Shown here: piece after piece, positions 9,301 to 18,057 of the stretch | How positions within the stretch are numbered: position 1 is the first letter of the stretch | Layout: every line of letters begins with the position of its first letter | DNA from: JAIQGF01 sp051006995 | GTDB taxonomy: Bacteria; Acidobacteriota; Terriglobia; Terriglobales; Acidobacteriaceae | DNA length: 64,000 nt | Direction of reading: 5' to 3' | NCBI GenBank assembly: GCA_051006995.1 | Contig: JBPCSQ010000010.1 | Span: 90,055 to 154,054 of the forward strand | The notes under the pieces: generated by a model | What the model was told of the DNA's origin: nothing | The model's database searches: none | What the model saw: only the letters and a program-made list of their open reading frames with translations | Translations under genes and position numbers: made by a program

Positions 9301-12300
9301 CCTGGGGCGCCGCCTGGCCAATCTGGATCTCCAGCGGATTACTGGCGTCGTTCACGAATACGTTCGCCGGCGTCACCGAAACCGAGACCGAGTTGAAGGG
9401 CTGGGTGGCGTTCCGGGTTACGCCGCGATGAATCCCATTGAAGGTATACGTGTAGGCGCCCGGGGCCAGGACGATGGTGGAATCACCGGCCGTCCCGCCC
9501 GCCGGCACGCTGTTGAATTGCTGGACCGTCGTGGGCACGTTGTTGAAAACGCGCGTTTCGACGATGTTCAGCGGAAAAGTGGACGGGTTGCCGCTCTCAT
9601 CCAAGACCGCCAGGATTTGCGACGGCTGGTTGGGATCATTCAAACCGTACTGCGTGCCCGAGATGATGCCGCCCGCCACCGGGTCGGGTGTCGAAATCGT
9701 GACGTGGAAGTCCACCATGTCGAAGGCGGCGCTGTAAACATCGTCGGCCGTCGGTTGCGGAATCGGCCGGCTGTTGGCATCCAGCGCGGTGAGTTGAACG
9801 TTCCACGTGTACGCCAGAGATGCTGCCTGCACGGGAAGAGCAAGCGGGCTGGTGAACGTCAACGTCACTGGCGTCGGGCCTGCACCCGCCGTCGGCGCTG
9901 TAATCTGCACTGGGGTAGCGAAGCTCCCGGGACATCCGGACGGCCCGGCGCAGGTTATCGACACCGTAACCGTGCCCGACGGGCTGGCGTTGCCGGCGTT
10001 CTCCACTTGCGCGACCACTGTCACCATTTCGCCCACCTGGAAAGCATCCGGGCCCTGGAACGGCTGCGCGTGGCCGGCGCTGGTTCCGTCAAAGAAGATG
10101 GGGTTCACCTGGAACTTGTAGTTCGGCTGGCCGTTGATGTTGTACGCCATCGGGAAGCTGAAGTTCCCGTCTTTCACGATTAGCGTTGACGCCGATGCCG
10201 TAAAGTTGCCGGCTGTCGCCGTGAAATCGGCGACCAGGTTAAAGGTCACGGTGGCCGGCCCCGCCGTGGGCGGGCCGATGGTCTGCGGGTTGGGACTGGT
10301 GGTGGTGACGCCGGTCGGCAATAACAGCTGATAGGTGCCGCCAGAGTCCGTGGTAAAGCTCAGTGTCTGCGCTGTCGTGTCCCCCGAGAGCATCGTCGGG
10401 GTCACGGTTTGCGTGATGGTCGGCGCCGCTACGTTGATGATGGCCTGGAATGGGAACTGCCCCGCCGCGCTGATCGTGGTCTGATAAGAACCAGGGATGG
10501 CGGTGTTGTCCGCCACCACGCTCCAGGTCAGCGTGCCCGCGCTCGTCAGCGTCTGCGGGTTGGCGCCCGAGGAGATCGTCACTCCCGTTGGCAGCGTTCC
10601 CAGCGTGAATGTTCCGGGAACATTGATGTCAACCAGCAATTGTTGCGAGGCCCCGGCCGGCAGCAGGTTCGGCGTATTGCGTTCTGTATAGGTCGGAGCA
10701 TTCACCGAATATGCCATCACCTGGGAGAAGTTGCCGTCGCCGACCACCAGCGTGGACGTGGTTGGCGTGAAGCTGCCAACGGTAGCACTGAAGCTGGAGG
10801 TCAAGCCCCAGGTCAATGGACCACCGGCTTGTGGCAGTGTCTGCGGTGTGCTGGGATTTGCCGTGATTCCTGGCGGCAGTGTCAGGCTGAAGGTACCGCC
10901 GGAATTCACTGAAATGCTGAGCGACTGCTGGTTGATTGTGTCGCCCGCGATCATCGCGGGCGTGGCGGTCTGGAGAATCGTCGGCCCAGCCACCGTATAG
11001 GTTCCCGGGAACGTGTACTGCGACGGGTTGGCCTGATTCATCTCCGTGACCGTGATCGGCAAACTTGTCCCGGTCGCGGCCGTGGTGCCGGCCGAAATAG
11101 TCCACGTCAGCGTGCCGTTGACCGGAGCCTGCGCCGTGGACGGAGTCACGGTGGTGCCTGCCGGCTGGCTCAGTATGAAGTTTGCGACCGTGGCATTCGT
11201 TGTAAAGGAGATGCTTTGGGATGCGCCACCCGCCAGCAAGCTTGGGGGCGTGCCCTCGACCATGGTCGGCGGCTGCGCAGAGTACGACGCCGACAGCGCG
11301 TACGACGACAATGCATTGCTCGGCGTAAGGCCGTTAATCGGCATCGCCAGCGCTGAGCCGGTCTGCGCCGCGAAGCCTGCCTGCACGCTCCAGTTCAGGG
11401 CTCCGCCCGTGGGCGACAGAATGGTTTGCACGCACACCGTCGGCGCGGTGCACGTCCCATTGATGAAAATTCCCGCCGGAGGCGAAATGCCATAGTTGCC
11501 GGGCACATTCACGTTGACGCTCAGGGTTTGCGGAGCATCGCCGATGATCAGCGCCGGAATGTTCGCTCCGGAGAATGTCGGCCCCGTCACCGAGTAGGCC
11601 GCCTGGAAGGTGAAATTCGGCTCGCTGATGGGCATGGTCAAGCCGGCGCCGCTGGTGGCGCCAAAATCCGCGGCCAAGGTCCAGGTCAGCGTGCCCCCAG
11701 TGGAAGGAAGCGTTTGAGGATTGGCGCCGGAGGCAATCGTGACGCCCACCGGCGGTGTCAGCGTAAACGTTCCGCCCGTATTCACCGCGACCGAGAGTGT
11801 CTGCGCCGGGCTGTTGGTGAGCATCGCCGGAATCGCGGTCTGGCTGAACGTTGGACCCGCCACGGAATAGCTCATCGGGAACGAGTACGCGCCCGAAGTG
11901 ATGTTCATCGTGTGCGAGCCCGTCGCCGCGGTCGTACCGGCCTGGATGGTCCACGAAAGCGTGAATGGCCCGCCTCCCGGCACCACCGCTCCTCGCTGCG
12001 CCAAAACCGGCGTGCCCACTGTCTGCGGGTTCGCGCTGCTGGTTGTCACTCCTTGCGGCAGAACCAGCGTGTAGATGCCAGGCACATTGACCGTCGCCGT
12101 CAGCGTCTGCGTCGGCCCTCCTACGGTCAGGCTGGGGATGCCGGTAGGAGACTGCGTCACCGTCGGGCTGAGGATGGTGAACGTCGCCGGGAAGCTGAAG
12201 CGCCCGATGGTCACCGGCGCCGTGTAAGTGTTTGCCGCCACGCCCAGGTTCGACTGGATGTCCCATATCAAATTGCCGGGCGCAGTAATCGTCTGCGGGT

Positions 12301-15300
12301 TGGGACTCACCGTGCTCACGCCGGTCGGCAACACCAGCGTGTAGGTCCCTGCGATGCTCGCTGACATGATGATTTGCGACGCGGTGGTACCGCTGGCCGG
12401 GGCGCCACTGATGATGGTCGGCGCGTTCGACTCGCTCACCGTCGGCCCCGTCACCGAATACGTGACCGGCACGTTGATGAGGAAGCCCTGGACATTGGCG
12501 ACCATGTTGAACACCGCGCCCGGCGGTGGATTTCCCGGTACGGCCGTGAAGTCCGCCTGCACGATCCACGTCAGGGTGGTGGCCGCGGTCACGTTCTGCG
12601 ACAGCGGGTTCGAGCCCGCCGCCAGCGTGATGCCCGCCGGCAGCGCCAGGCTCACGCTTGCGGCTGCGTTGACGTTGGTGACGTTCACCGTGAGAGTCTG
12701 CGGCTGTCCGCCCGACAGCAGGTTCACCGGCGCGGCCTGCGTCAGCGTGATCGGTGACGCCAGCAACAAAGGTTGCGAGGCCGTGTTATTGGAGCAACTC
12801 GTTTCCGCCGGGGAGGTGTTGCACTGCGGGTCCACCGTCGCCACCAGCGTCATCGGCGTACCGATGGGCAGATTGGTCGGCACCGGAATCGTGGCCGGCA
12901 CCAGTACCGAGGCACCCGGCGAGAGCGGCCCCGGAAGTGGCATGGTCACTGTCGCCAGCGTGCCCGAGCCTCCCTGCAAGTTGAACTGCACCGTCGTGTC
13001 GGAGGTCAAGGCCGCCGTGCCGGCGTTAAAGATCACCGCCGTTGCCGGCTGGTTTCCCGGCGGGAACGCCAGCGCCGACGGACTGGAGGAACTGGCGTAG
13101 GACGGAAACACGCCGCTCACCAGCAAGTCGGGAGCGGAGCTGTTCACCGACGCTGCCACCGGTCCGGGCAGCGCGATGGCGGCGCTGCCGGAAACGCTGC
13201 CGTTGTCGCCCTGGAAATCCACGAAGTTCCAACCCTTGCCCGGTGTCAGCAGCATGCGCGCCGAGAGCTGCTCTTCCTGGGTGAACACCACGCTCGGGTC
13301 GCTGCACGAGGTCACGTTGCAGGAGCACTGGTTGGTGGCGGTCAAGAAGGCGGTGCTTCCGTCGGGGCATTTGTTCAGCGAGCAGCTATTCAGGTCCGGC
13401 GGCTGCGGGAACAGCAGCACCGGAGTCGTTTGGCAAGTCTTGGGGAAGGTATAGTTCAGCAGCCAATCAGCGCGCATGGTCGCCGTCGGTGGCGCTGACG
13501 GATCGCTGCAACTGGTGCTGGCCTGCGATTGGCGCAGCAGCACGTTCATGGACGCCAGCTTGGGGAAGTTCGCCCGGACGTTTTGTTCCAGCACGGTGTA
13601 GCCCGGGAAGTTGGTCTGGTCAAAGAAGCCGAGGAACTGCGAGATATTCAGTGAACTGTAGGCCCCGGCCATGTTCTTCAGCCGCGTCGCCGGATCGTCA
13701 TAGGCGCCTGCCAGCACGTGGACTTTCACGTCCATCGCGGCCTGCTGGTTGTTGGAATCCGTCACCGTAACGCGTGCGATGTAGTCGGTTCCCGCGGTCA
13801 GATTGCAGGTGCCGAACGGGAAATCGGAATTGCTCGAGGCGAACCCAGGCTTGGGACTGCATCCGGTGGTGCTGGCTGGGATGGCGACGCCGAACTGCGC
13901 CGGCTTGTACGACTCGTTGCACAGCACCCAGTTGTAGCGCGTGATGGTCGCGCCGTTTACGCCTTGCGACTTGCTCGCGTCCACTGCCGCAATGCTTCCG
14001 CCGAAAGCCGCGCCCCAATCAATTGAGCGCTCGCTGGCATTCACTGCTGGTACCGGCGGTTGCACGATGGCCGCGCCGATCGTTGTCATCCAGGTTTGGG
14101 CCGTCTGTCCGATGCTGCCGCCCGCGGTCTGTGACGCCCCGCTCAACGCGCTGGTGATGGTGTTGAAATTCGTTCCCAGCGTGGTATTGACCTGCTGGAA
14201 GATGGCTTGCACGGCGTCGTTAAACGCCTGGTCCGGTGCGCCCGCTGGATTTCGCTGTAGCAGCGCGTTGAACGCTGTCTGGAAAGAGGTGTCAAACTCA
14301 GTGGTGGCCGACAGCGCCGCCGCGTCAATCTGGCCCCCGGCCTGGTCCACCGCCGTCTGCACCGTCGCAACAGCATTGTTCAGATTGGTAGTGGCCTGCG
14401 TCAGGTCCACCGCGTTGCCCTGATTCGCCTGCTGCAACGATTGGCTGACTTGATTGGCGGACTGCTGGGCCGCGGTTACGTACGACGCCAGTCCTGCTCG
14501 CGCCGTTTGTCGTTCGGTTTCGATCTGGTCGTGGTATGGCTTCTTCAGATCTCCGCTGGTGGCCGGTGTAGGCGGGGCCAGTACGTTGAAGGACGCCGTT
14601 GAATTTGCTCCGCTCGGCTTGGTCAAGTTGATCAAGTACATGCCCGGCGCCGCGGTGGGGGCAACCACCACGTGAACCACGGCCGAGGTCGCCGTCGGCG
14701 TTCCCGACAAGGTCGCGGTCACGCCCGTGCTCGGTCCGGTTGCCGACGCCTTATTCACGGCGCCCATGTTCTGGCCGGAGATGGTGGCGTCCAGCGCCGC
14801 TCCCGGCAGCGCCTGCATCGGCGTCATCGCGGTGATGATGGCCGGTTCGGTATCGAGGATCAGTTGCTGGATTTGCTGCGGGGTCGCATTCGTTGGAATG
14901 GTCGGCGGCTTGCCAGGCGAGACCGTGGTAGTCAGGCCGGCCGCGCACTGCACCGAGCCGGTAACGTTGGGATCCACATTCGCGACTTGCACCACGCCGG
15001 AGATACACAGGAAGGTGCTGGTTCCGACCGAAGAGGCGTCGGTGCCGAAGTCGGTGCCGATAACGCCGGCCACCGCGGTGGGCGTGCGCAGTTCAAAACT
15101 GCCGCCCTGACGGGTGATCTTCGCCACTTCCGCGCGCACTCGCCCGCCGTACAGTTGCAGGGCCGTCTGTTGCGACCGGTTGTCGTGTTTGACGATCTTC
15201 AGTTCCGCCTGCGAACCCAGCGACAGGATGGACTGGTCGGCCAGCGTGACCCGGGCGCGCCCGCCCTTCAGGGTCTTCAGCAGATCGTCCCATACCAGGT

Positions 15301-15508
15301 CTTCGCCCTTCTTCGCCTCGGTGGTGACCAGTTGTTTACCCACGCGGCGGCTGACCGTCGCCACCGGCAACAACGCGGTGATGGTGCCCGCCTTCGGGCC
15401 GACCTTCGGCGTCGGCTCTTTGGGCGGCGGCGCTGCCTGGGCCGGCAGCACGATGCCCATCAACACCAGCATGATCACGATCCAGAGGAACGCTCGTTGC
15501 GTCTTCAT
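6359..15508 (-). CDS. Giant FecR/CARDB surface protein with tandem Ig-like repeats
   Basis: A 3049-residue exported protein, the largest in the window. The signal peptide is MKTQRAFLWIVIMLVLMGIVL. A FecR-type domain occupies about residues 40-190 (GGRARVTLADQSILSLGS, ELRTPTAVAGVIGTDFG). A helical Gln/Ala-rich segment lies around 330-480, a PKD-like segment around 490-600 and a Cys-rich knot around 667-740. Nine tandem ~97-residue repeats run from about 917 to 1793. Three CARDB-like domains follow (around 1793-1936, 2160-2266, 2727-2853), and the protein ends in a unique C-terminal domain. The ATG at 15508 was chosen for the signal peptide. It is last in the operon after the barrel protein and the cyclase. 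Likely cell-surface or secreted adhesion/sensing scaffold; the FecR domain suggests a signalling link. Confidence 0.85.
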   Translation of the reverse strand: MKTQRAFLWIVIMLVLMGIVLPAQAAPPPKEPTPKVGPKAGTITALLPVATVSRRVGKQLVTTEAKKGEDLVWDDLLKTLKGGRARVTLADQSILSLGSQAELKIVKHDNRSQQTALQLYGGRVRAEVAKITRQGGSFELRTPTAVAGVIGTDFGTDASSVGTSTFLCISGVVQVANVDPNVTGSVQCAAGLTTTVSPGKPPTIPTNATPQQIQQLILDTEPAIITAMTPMQALPGAALDATISGQNMGAVNKASATGPSTGVTATLSGTPTATSAVVHVVVAPTAAPGMYLINLTKPSGANSTASFNVLAPPTPATSGDLKKPYHDQIETERQTARAGLASYVTAAQQSANQVSQSLQQANQGNAVDLTQATTNLNNAVATVQTAVDQAGGQIDAAALSATTEFDTSFQTAFNALLQRNPAGAPDQAFNDAVQAIFQQVNTTLGTNFNTITSALSGASQTAGGSIGQTAQTWMTTIGAAIVQPPVPAVNASERSIDWGAAFGGSIAAVDASKSQGVNGATITRYNWVLCNESYKPAQFGVAIPASTTGCSPKPGFASSNSDFPFGTCNLTAGTDYIARVTVTDSNNQQAAMDVKVHVLAGAYDDPATRLKNMAGAYSSLNISQFLGFFDQTNFPGYTVLEQNVRANFPKLASMNVLLRQSQASTSCSDPSAPPTATMRADWLLNYTFPKTCQTTPVLLFPQPPDLNSCSLNKCPDGSTAFLTATNQCSCNVTSCSDPSVVFTQEEQLSARMLLTPGKGWNFVDFQGDNGSVSGSAAIALPGPVAASVNSSAPDLLVSGVFPSYASSSSPSALAFPPGNQPATAVIFNAGTAALTSDTTVQFNLQGGSGTLATVTMPLPGPLSPGASVLVPATIPVPTNLPIGTPMTLVATVDPQCNTSPAETSCSNNTASQPLLLASPITLTQAAPVNLLSGGQPQTLTVNVTNVNAAASVSLALPAGITLAAGSNPLSQNVTAATTLTWIVQADFTAVPGNPPPGAVFNMVANVQGFLINVPVTYSVTGPTVSESNAPTIISGAPASGTTASQIIMSASIAGTYTLVLPTGVSTVSPNPQTITAPGNLIWDIQSNLGVAANTYTAPVTIGRFSFPATFTILSPTVTQSPTGIPSLTVGGPTQTLTATVNVPGIYTLVLPQGVTTSSANPQTVGTPVLAQRGAVVPGGGPFTLSWTIQAGTTAATGSHTMNITSGAYSFPMSYSVAGPTFSQTAIPAMLTNSPAQTLSVAVNTGGTFTLTPPVGVTIASGANPQTLPSTGGTLTWTLAADFGATSGAGLTMPISEPNFTFQAAYSVTGPTFSGANIPALIIGDAPQTLSVNVNVPGNYGISPPAGIFINGTCTAPTVCVQTILSPTGGALNWSVQAGFAAQTGSALAMPINGLTPSNALSSYALSASYSAQPPTMVEGTPPSLLAGGASQSISFTTNATVANFILSQPAGTTVTPSTAQAPVNGTLTWTISAGTTAATGTSLPITVTEMNQANPSQYTFPGTYTVAGPTILQTATPAMIAGDTINQQSLSISVNSGGTFSLTLPPGITANPSTPQTLPQAGGPLTWGLTSSFSATVGSFTPTTSTLVVGDGNFSQVMAYSVNAPTYTERNTPNLLPAGASQQLLVDINVPGTFTLGTLPTGVTISSGANPQTLTSAGTLTWSVVADNTAIPGSYQTTISAAGQFPFQAIINVAAPTITQTVTPTMLSGDTTAQTLSFTTDSGGTYQLLLPTGVTTTSPNPQTIGPPTAGPATVTFNLVADFTATAGNFTASASTLIVKDGNFSFPMAYNINGQPNYKFQVNPIFFDGTSAGHAQPFQGPDAFQVGEMVTVVAQVENAGNASPSGTVTVSITCAGPSGCPGSFATPVQITAPTAGAGPTPVTLTFTSPLALPVQAASLAYTWNVQLTALDANSRPIPQPTADDVYSAAFDMVDFHVTISTPDPVAGGIISGTQYGLNDPNQPSQILAVLDESGNPSTFPLNIVETRVFNNVPTTVQQFNSVPAGGTAGDSTIVLAPGAYTYTFNGIHRGVTRNATQPFNSVSVSVTPANVFVNDASNPLEIQIGQAAPQEVDYNISATFFSGSVTVTVPANAGNFLSQSADLGNSNTGSLPLPATPFHWDVTCASGCTAPTTLNANIVLPSSNPSMVVQQPLFVIGHGVPDLKITSVTLPRTLNTSAPWLAGEPLDIIVRVTNLGPTASAGGESLTMFLQGAEVDNGNVTVPQLQPCCGPTSFIDITVHAVAPDLGPSFTSSSASLRTKVAADTAGDLNYANNSCVGAGACSQQGTGNQSVATANWHVAVSGNGSSDNTPLTVTLPSPGNATAALTGSVDGCTGTCTPGQTIAWNFNPTAGVMSPALDPCAGSSCFSAGGNSTSFNMLISGTNANAQSGLYTAQAIIQLIDSHTGLPTAQRQATVHVSISNGTNALNYPLTLTCLIGNGPNRCDPNGQTATTVQLNGIIPQPITVQITPTCTPTAGQTCTGTADLTVTDDPATTTTPQQVSQLSFSTNQVLNLTAAVDATGNITVGPTGSYAVSLSGIQRFLKRGSTAPDPVGVVTSIPVQVGDVIATADISNNCLAVPPSATQPTSLLISVAAPYFTVPTVTLDWQPATSAPLNIVAQGSTTLALSSPGAGGTYGTITYNITNVGPAQDGLLSYLLRVTPNIVNNTGAAKFFLFYFDTSITQNFCGAAGRVRGTVRVPGSWSRSAILGGAGTATLASRSAQVKNSGNIDLHILAADVSYTPSIPKVGDTVQIRFRVSNSGSGDATGVPIALQINGTTVASDTFNVGAGRSTLGALNWDTHSLPAGTGPSRITLAQARVPGRLSDRGNENVDIPETNRPLGRTQAMVVIDPQHTVKQLSTADKSAALAHFSLRSGDATGSAGLSSTASSQHILLEVQEGACVGLRMNTGSAGPCGSATVEMTVEEAVKGGYTLSALDGIADLGATTGAASSRLDSARLSAARYSSQLAAMTGHSYAVQLSGGRAGLLIINSIRNPNELSAQARALFRSNAVRILRGLGGSSGPAETGDVAGRGRSTAPTVFVDITVQMQ
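10130..12760 (-). repeat. Nine tandem ~290-bp (97-aa) protein repeats
   Basis: Coding repeats inside the giant protein. Each unit follows the pattern P-x-(L/M)-x-x-G-x-x-x-Q-(T/S)-L, then (G/A)-x-(Y/F)-x-L-x-x-P-x-G-(V/I)-T, then NPQT, LTW, and ends in (Y/F)-x-(V/A)-x-(G/A)-P-T. Units have diverged at the DNA level, so this is an old expansion. Confidence 0.8.
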
Positions 15509-15648
15509 GATGTCTGTACCTGTCCTTCGCAATCCCGGGGTTCGTCGAGGGGGGAGTTTCGCGGCTTCCGAAAATGGTCTCCCATGTCCCCGGCGAACCG
15601 AAACTTACCTTCGAAATCCCGCCGGTCCGAACCGGCACTGTCCGCTCG

Positions 15649-18057
15649 TCACTTCGAGGTGGCCACGTACACGCCGTCCCAATCTTTCGCCGGCGCTTGC
15701 TTGTAGTAATCGTAGGAACGCTTCAGGAACGTCTCCGTCGGCCCATCGTTGGGATACGTTCCCAGCAACGACTCGAACTTCTGCACCGCCTCGTCCCAGG
15801 CCATGCGGTAGTAGGCAGCAGTCGCGTCGTTCCAGCGCATGATGAGATCGTTGTACTTCTGCGCGTCTTTGGCATGCCCCACCAGCTCGTAGATCCGCAC
15901 CGGCTTGAGCTTGCCCTTCACGCGGATGCGGTCCAGGTCGCGGCACACGAAGTCGCTCGCCACCGCCGCGTACGTGAACTCGCTGATAATCCGGGCCGTG
16001 TGGTACTCCTTGTTCTGTCCTTCCAGGCGCGACGCCAGGTTCACGTGGTCACCCATCACCGTCCAGGCAAACCGCCGGTTCGATCCCATGTTCCCGACGT
16101 TCACCTGCCCGGTGTTGATCCCGATGCCGATGGAGAGCGGCTTCTTCCCTTCCATTTCCCACTTCAAGTTCAGCTCTTCCAGCCGCAAGCTCATCTCCAG
16201 CGCGGCCGCGCAACCGCGCTTGGCGTGGTCGGCCTGCGGGAACGGCGATCCCCAGAAACCCATCAGCGCATCACCGATGTACTTGTCGAGCGTTCCCCAG
16301 TTCTTGAAGAGAATATCGGTCATCTCGCCCAGATATTCATTGAGCAGGTGCACCAACTCGTCCGGGGTCAGGCTTTCCGAAATGCTGGTGAAGGAGCGGA
16401 TGTCGCTGAACATGACAGTCAGCTCTTTCAGCTCGCCGCCGGTCTTGAAGTACTTCTTGGGGTCCTGCTCGATCAGGCGGATGACGCCGGGCGAAACGTA
16501 GCGCTCGAACGTCCGGCGCACCTTGCGCTTCTCGCGCTCTTCGAACACCATCCGGAAGCTGGTGATGGCGCCGTAGTTCATCACCAGCGTTCCCACTGGG
16601 ATCACGAAGTACAGCCACATCCCGTAGTGGGAGAAGACGAAGTACGTGATCCCCATGAACGCCAGCACCGCCGCCATCATCGAAAACGTCGATTGCAGCG
16701 GCTTCAGCCGCGCGAACAGGTATCCCATCCCGAATCCGAAGACCAGGATGAATGCCACGTCGAGGATCTCCTCGTTCACGCCGCGCTTCAGAAAGCCGCG
16801 TCCCGCAACGTCGTTGTTGAGCAGGTTGTCGAGCACGTTGGCGTGAAGCTCGACACCGAAATAATCCACGGTCTGGAACGGCATCGGGCGCAAGTCGGCG
16901 ATGCCCAGGGCGGTGGGGCCCATGAGCACGATCTTGCCCTGGAAGGTCTGCGGCGGAACCGTACCGTCAATCACGTCCGCCATCGAGTAATGCGGGTAGG
17001 TCTTGAACGGGCCGGCAAAGTTGATCAGGAAGCTGCCATCCGGCTGCGTGAAGTAGGTGTGCGGCCCGATTTCCATCCGCTCGAGCCCATCCTGGCCCAT
17101 GTAGCCGACTTCGCTCTGGTCCTTGATGTTCTCGTAGACCTTGAGCATCTCTACCGGCAACGAGGGAAACCATTCACGGTCCCGGTAACGAATCAGCGCC
17201 GGTGCTCGACGGTAAATACCGTCGCGCTCCGGGCCGTAGTTGAAGAAGCCGTAAGAGCGCGCCGCCTCCGCCAGGATGCGGATGTTGGATTCGATCCCGT
17301 AGCCCACGCCGCCTTCATGGCCGGCGACCGGGTTGAACCAGGCCTGGCTCAGGTCAAAGTTCCCCTTCAGTTTCTGCATCTGCGGGAACGGGTGGCCCCA
17401 CAGGACGTTGTAATAATCCTCCGACGCCTTCGCGTCGATTTGCTTGGCCCGCTCTTCGCCGAGGAAGATGTGGCCCAGCACGACATTGCCGGCGCGCTTG
17501 ATGGACTCGGCAAACACAGCGTCGTTGTCGCTGCTGCGTTCGATCTCGCGAATCTTCTCCAGCACCGCCGGCGACGCGGTCCCGGTCAGCTCGTTTTGCA
17601 GCTTCTGCAGCGCCTCGACGGCGGAGTTCTTCTCCGGCGTGGGGAAATCAAAGTCAAGCCCGATCACCCGAGCCCCGCCGGCCGCCATCTGGTCGATCGC
17701 CTTGCCGTAGAAATTGCGCGCGATGGGATAGGAACCCACCTTCTGCAGCGTCTTTTCGTCCAGCCCCACGATGACGATCCGGTCGTCCACGCAGTCGCGG
17801 TTTCCCGCCTGCCCGGGGCAAAGACGGCGCGGTCCCCGCATCTTGTAGCGCGCGTCGAGCGAGCGCAGCTCGATGGTGTCCAGAAATCCGAAGGCCGCCT
17901 TGGTATGCGCCGTGATCGAGACCAGCACGTAGACCGTAAGTCCCACCACCGTGATCACCAGCGCGATGACCATGTCCACGCGCTTGGTCGGCACCTGTCC
18001 CACCAGGTCCGCGAACCGGTCCCAGGCTTCCCTGATTTTCTCCAGGACTTGTTTCAT
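15649..18057 (-). CDS. CHASE2-domain class III adenylate/guanylate cyclase
   Basis: An 802-residue membrane receptor cyclase. TM1 (VDMVIALVITVVGLTVYVLV) is followed by a ~330-residue periplasmic CHASE2 sensor domain, then three closely spaced TM helices (about residues 405-490) and a class III cyclase domain (about 535-740). Both metal-binding aspartates are present (FSDIRSFTS and DKYIGDALMGFWG), as are VMGDHVNLASRLEG residues for purine and transition-state contacts. The aspartate in MGDHVN favours cAMP over cGMP, but this is not certain. Its ATG overlaps the stop of the barrel gene by 4 bp, so the two are translationally coupled. CHASE2 cyclases next to FecR proteins are a known pairing. 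Confidence 0.92.
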   Translation of the reverse strand: MKQVLEKIREAWDRFADLVGQVPTKRVDMVIALVITVVGLTVYVLVSITAHTKAAFGFLDTIELRSLDARYKMRGPRRLCPGQAGNRDCVDDRIVIVGLDEKTLQKVGSYPIARNFYGKAIDQMAAGGARVIGLDFDFPTPEKNSAVEALQKLQNELTGTASPAVLEKIREIERSSDNDAVFAESIKRAGNVVLGHIFLGEERAKQIDAKASEDYYNVLWGHPFPQMQKLKGNFDLSQAWFNPVAGHEGGVGYGIESNIRILAEAARSYGFFNYGPERDGIYRRAPALIRYRDREWFPSLPVEMLKVYENIKDQSEVGYMGQDGLERMEIGPHTYFTQPDGSFLINFAGPFKTYPHYSMADVIDGTVPPQTFQGKIVLMGPTALGIADLRPMPFQTVDYFGVELHANVLDNLLNNDVAGRGFLKRGVNEEILDVAFILVFGFGMGYLFARLKPLQSTFSMMAAVLAFMGITYFVFSHYGMWLYFVIPVGTLVMNYGAITSFRMVFEEREKRKVRRTFERYVSPGVIRLIEQDPKKYFKTGGELKELTVMFSDIRSFTSISESLTPDELVHLLNEYLGEMTDILFKNWGTLDKYIGDALMGFWGSPFPQADHAKRGCAAALEMSLRLEELNLKWEMEGKKPLSIGIGINTGQVNVGNMGSNRRFAWTVMGDHVNLASRLEGQNKEYHTARIISEFTYAAVASDFVCRDLDRIRVKGKLKPVRIYELVGHAKDAQKYNDLIMRWNDATAAYYRMAWDEAVQKFESLLGTYPNDGPTETFLKRSYDYYKQAPAKDWDGVYVATSK

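Noticed and set aside
8792..10183. 463-residue plus-strand frame opposite the giant protein
   Set aside because: Antisense shadow: Arg/His-rich, no family, and the minus strand codes clear repeats and CARDB domains.
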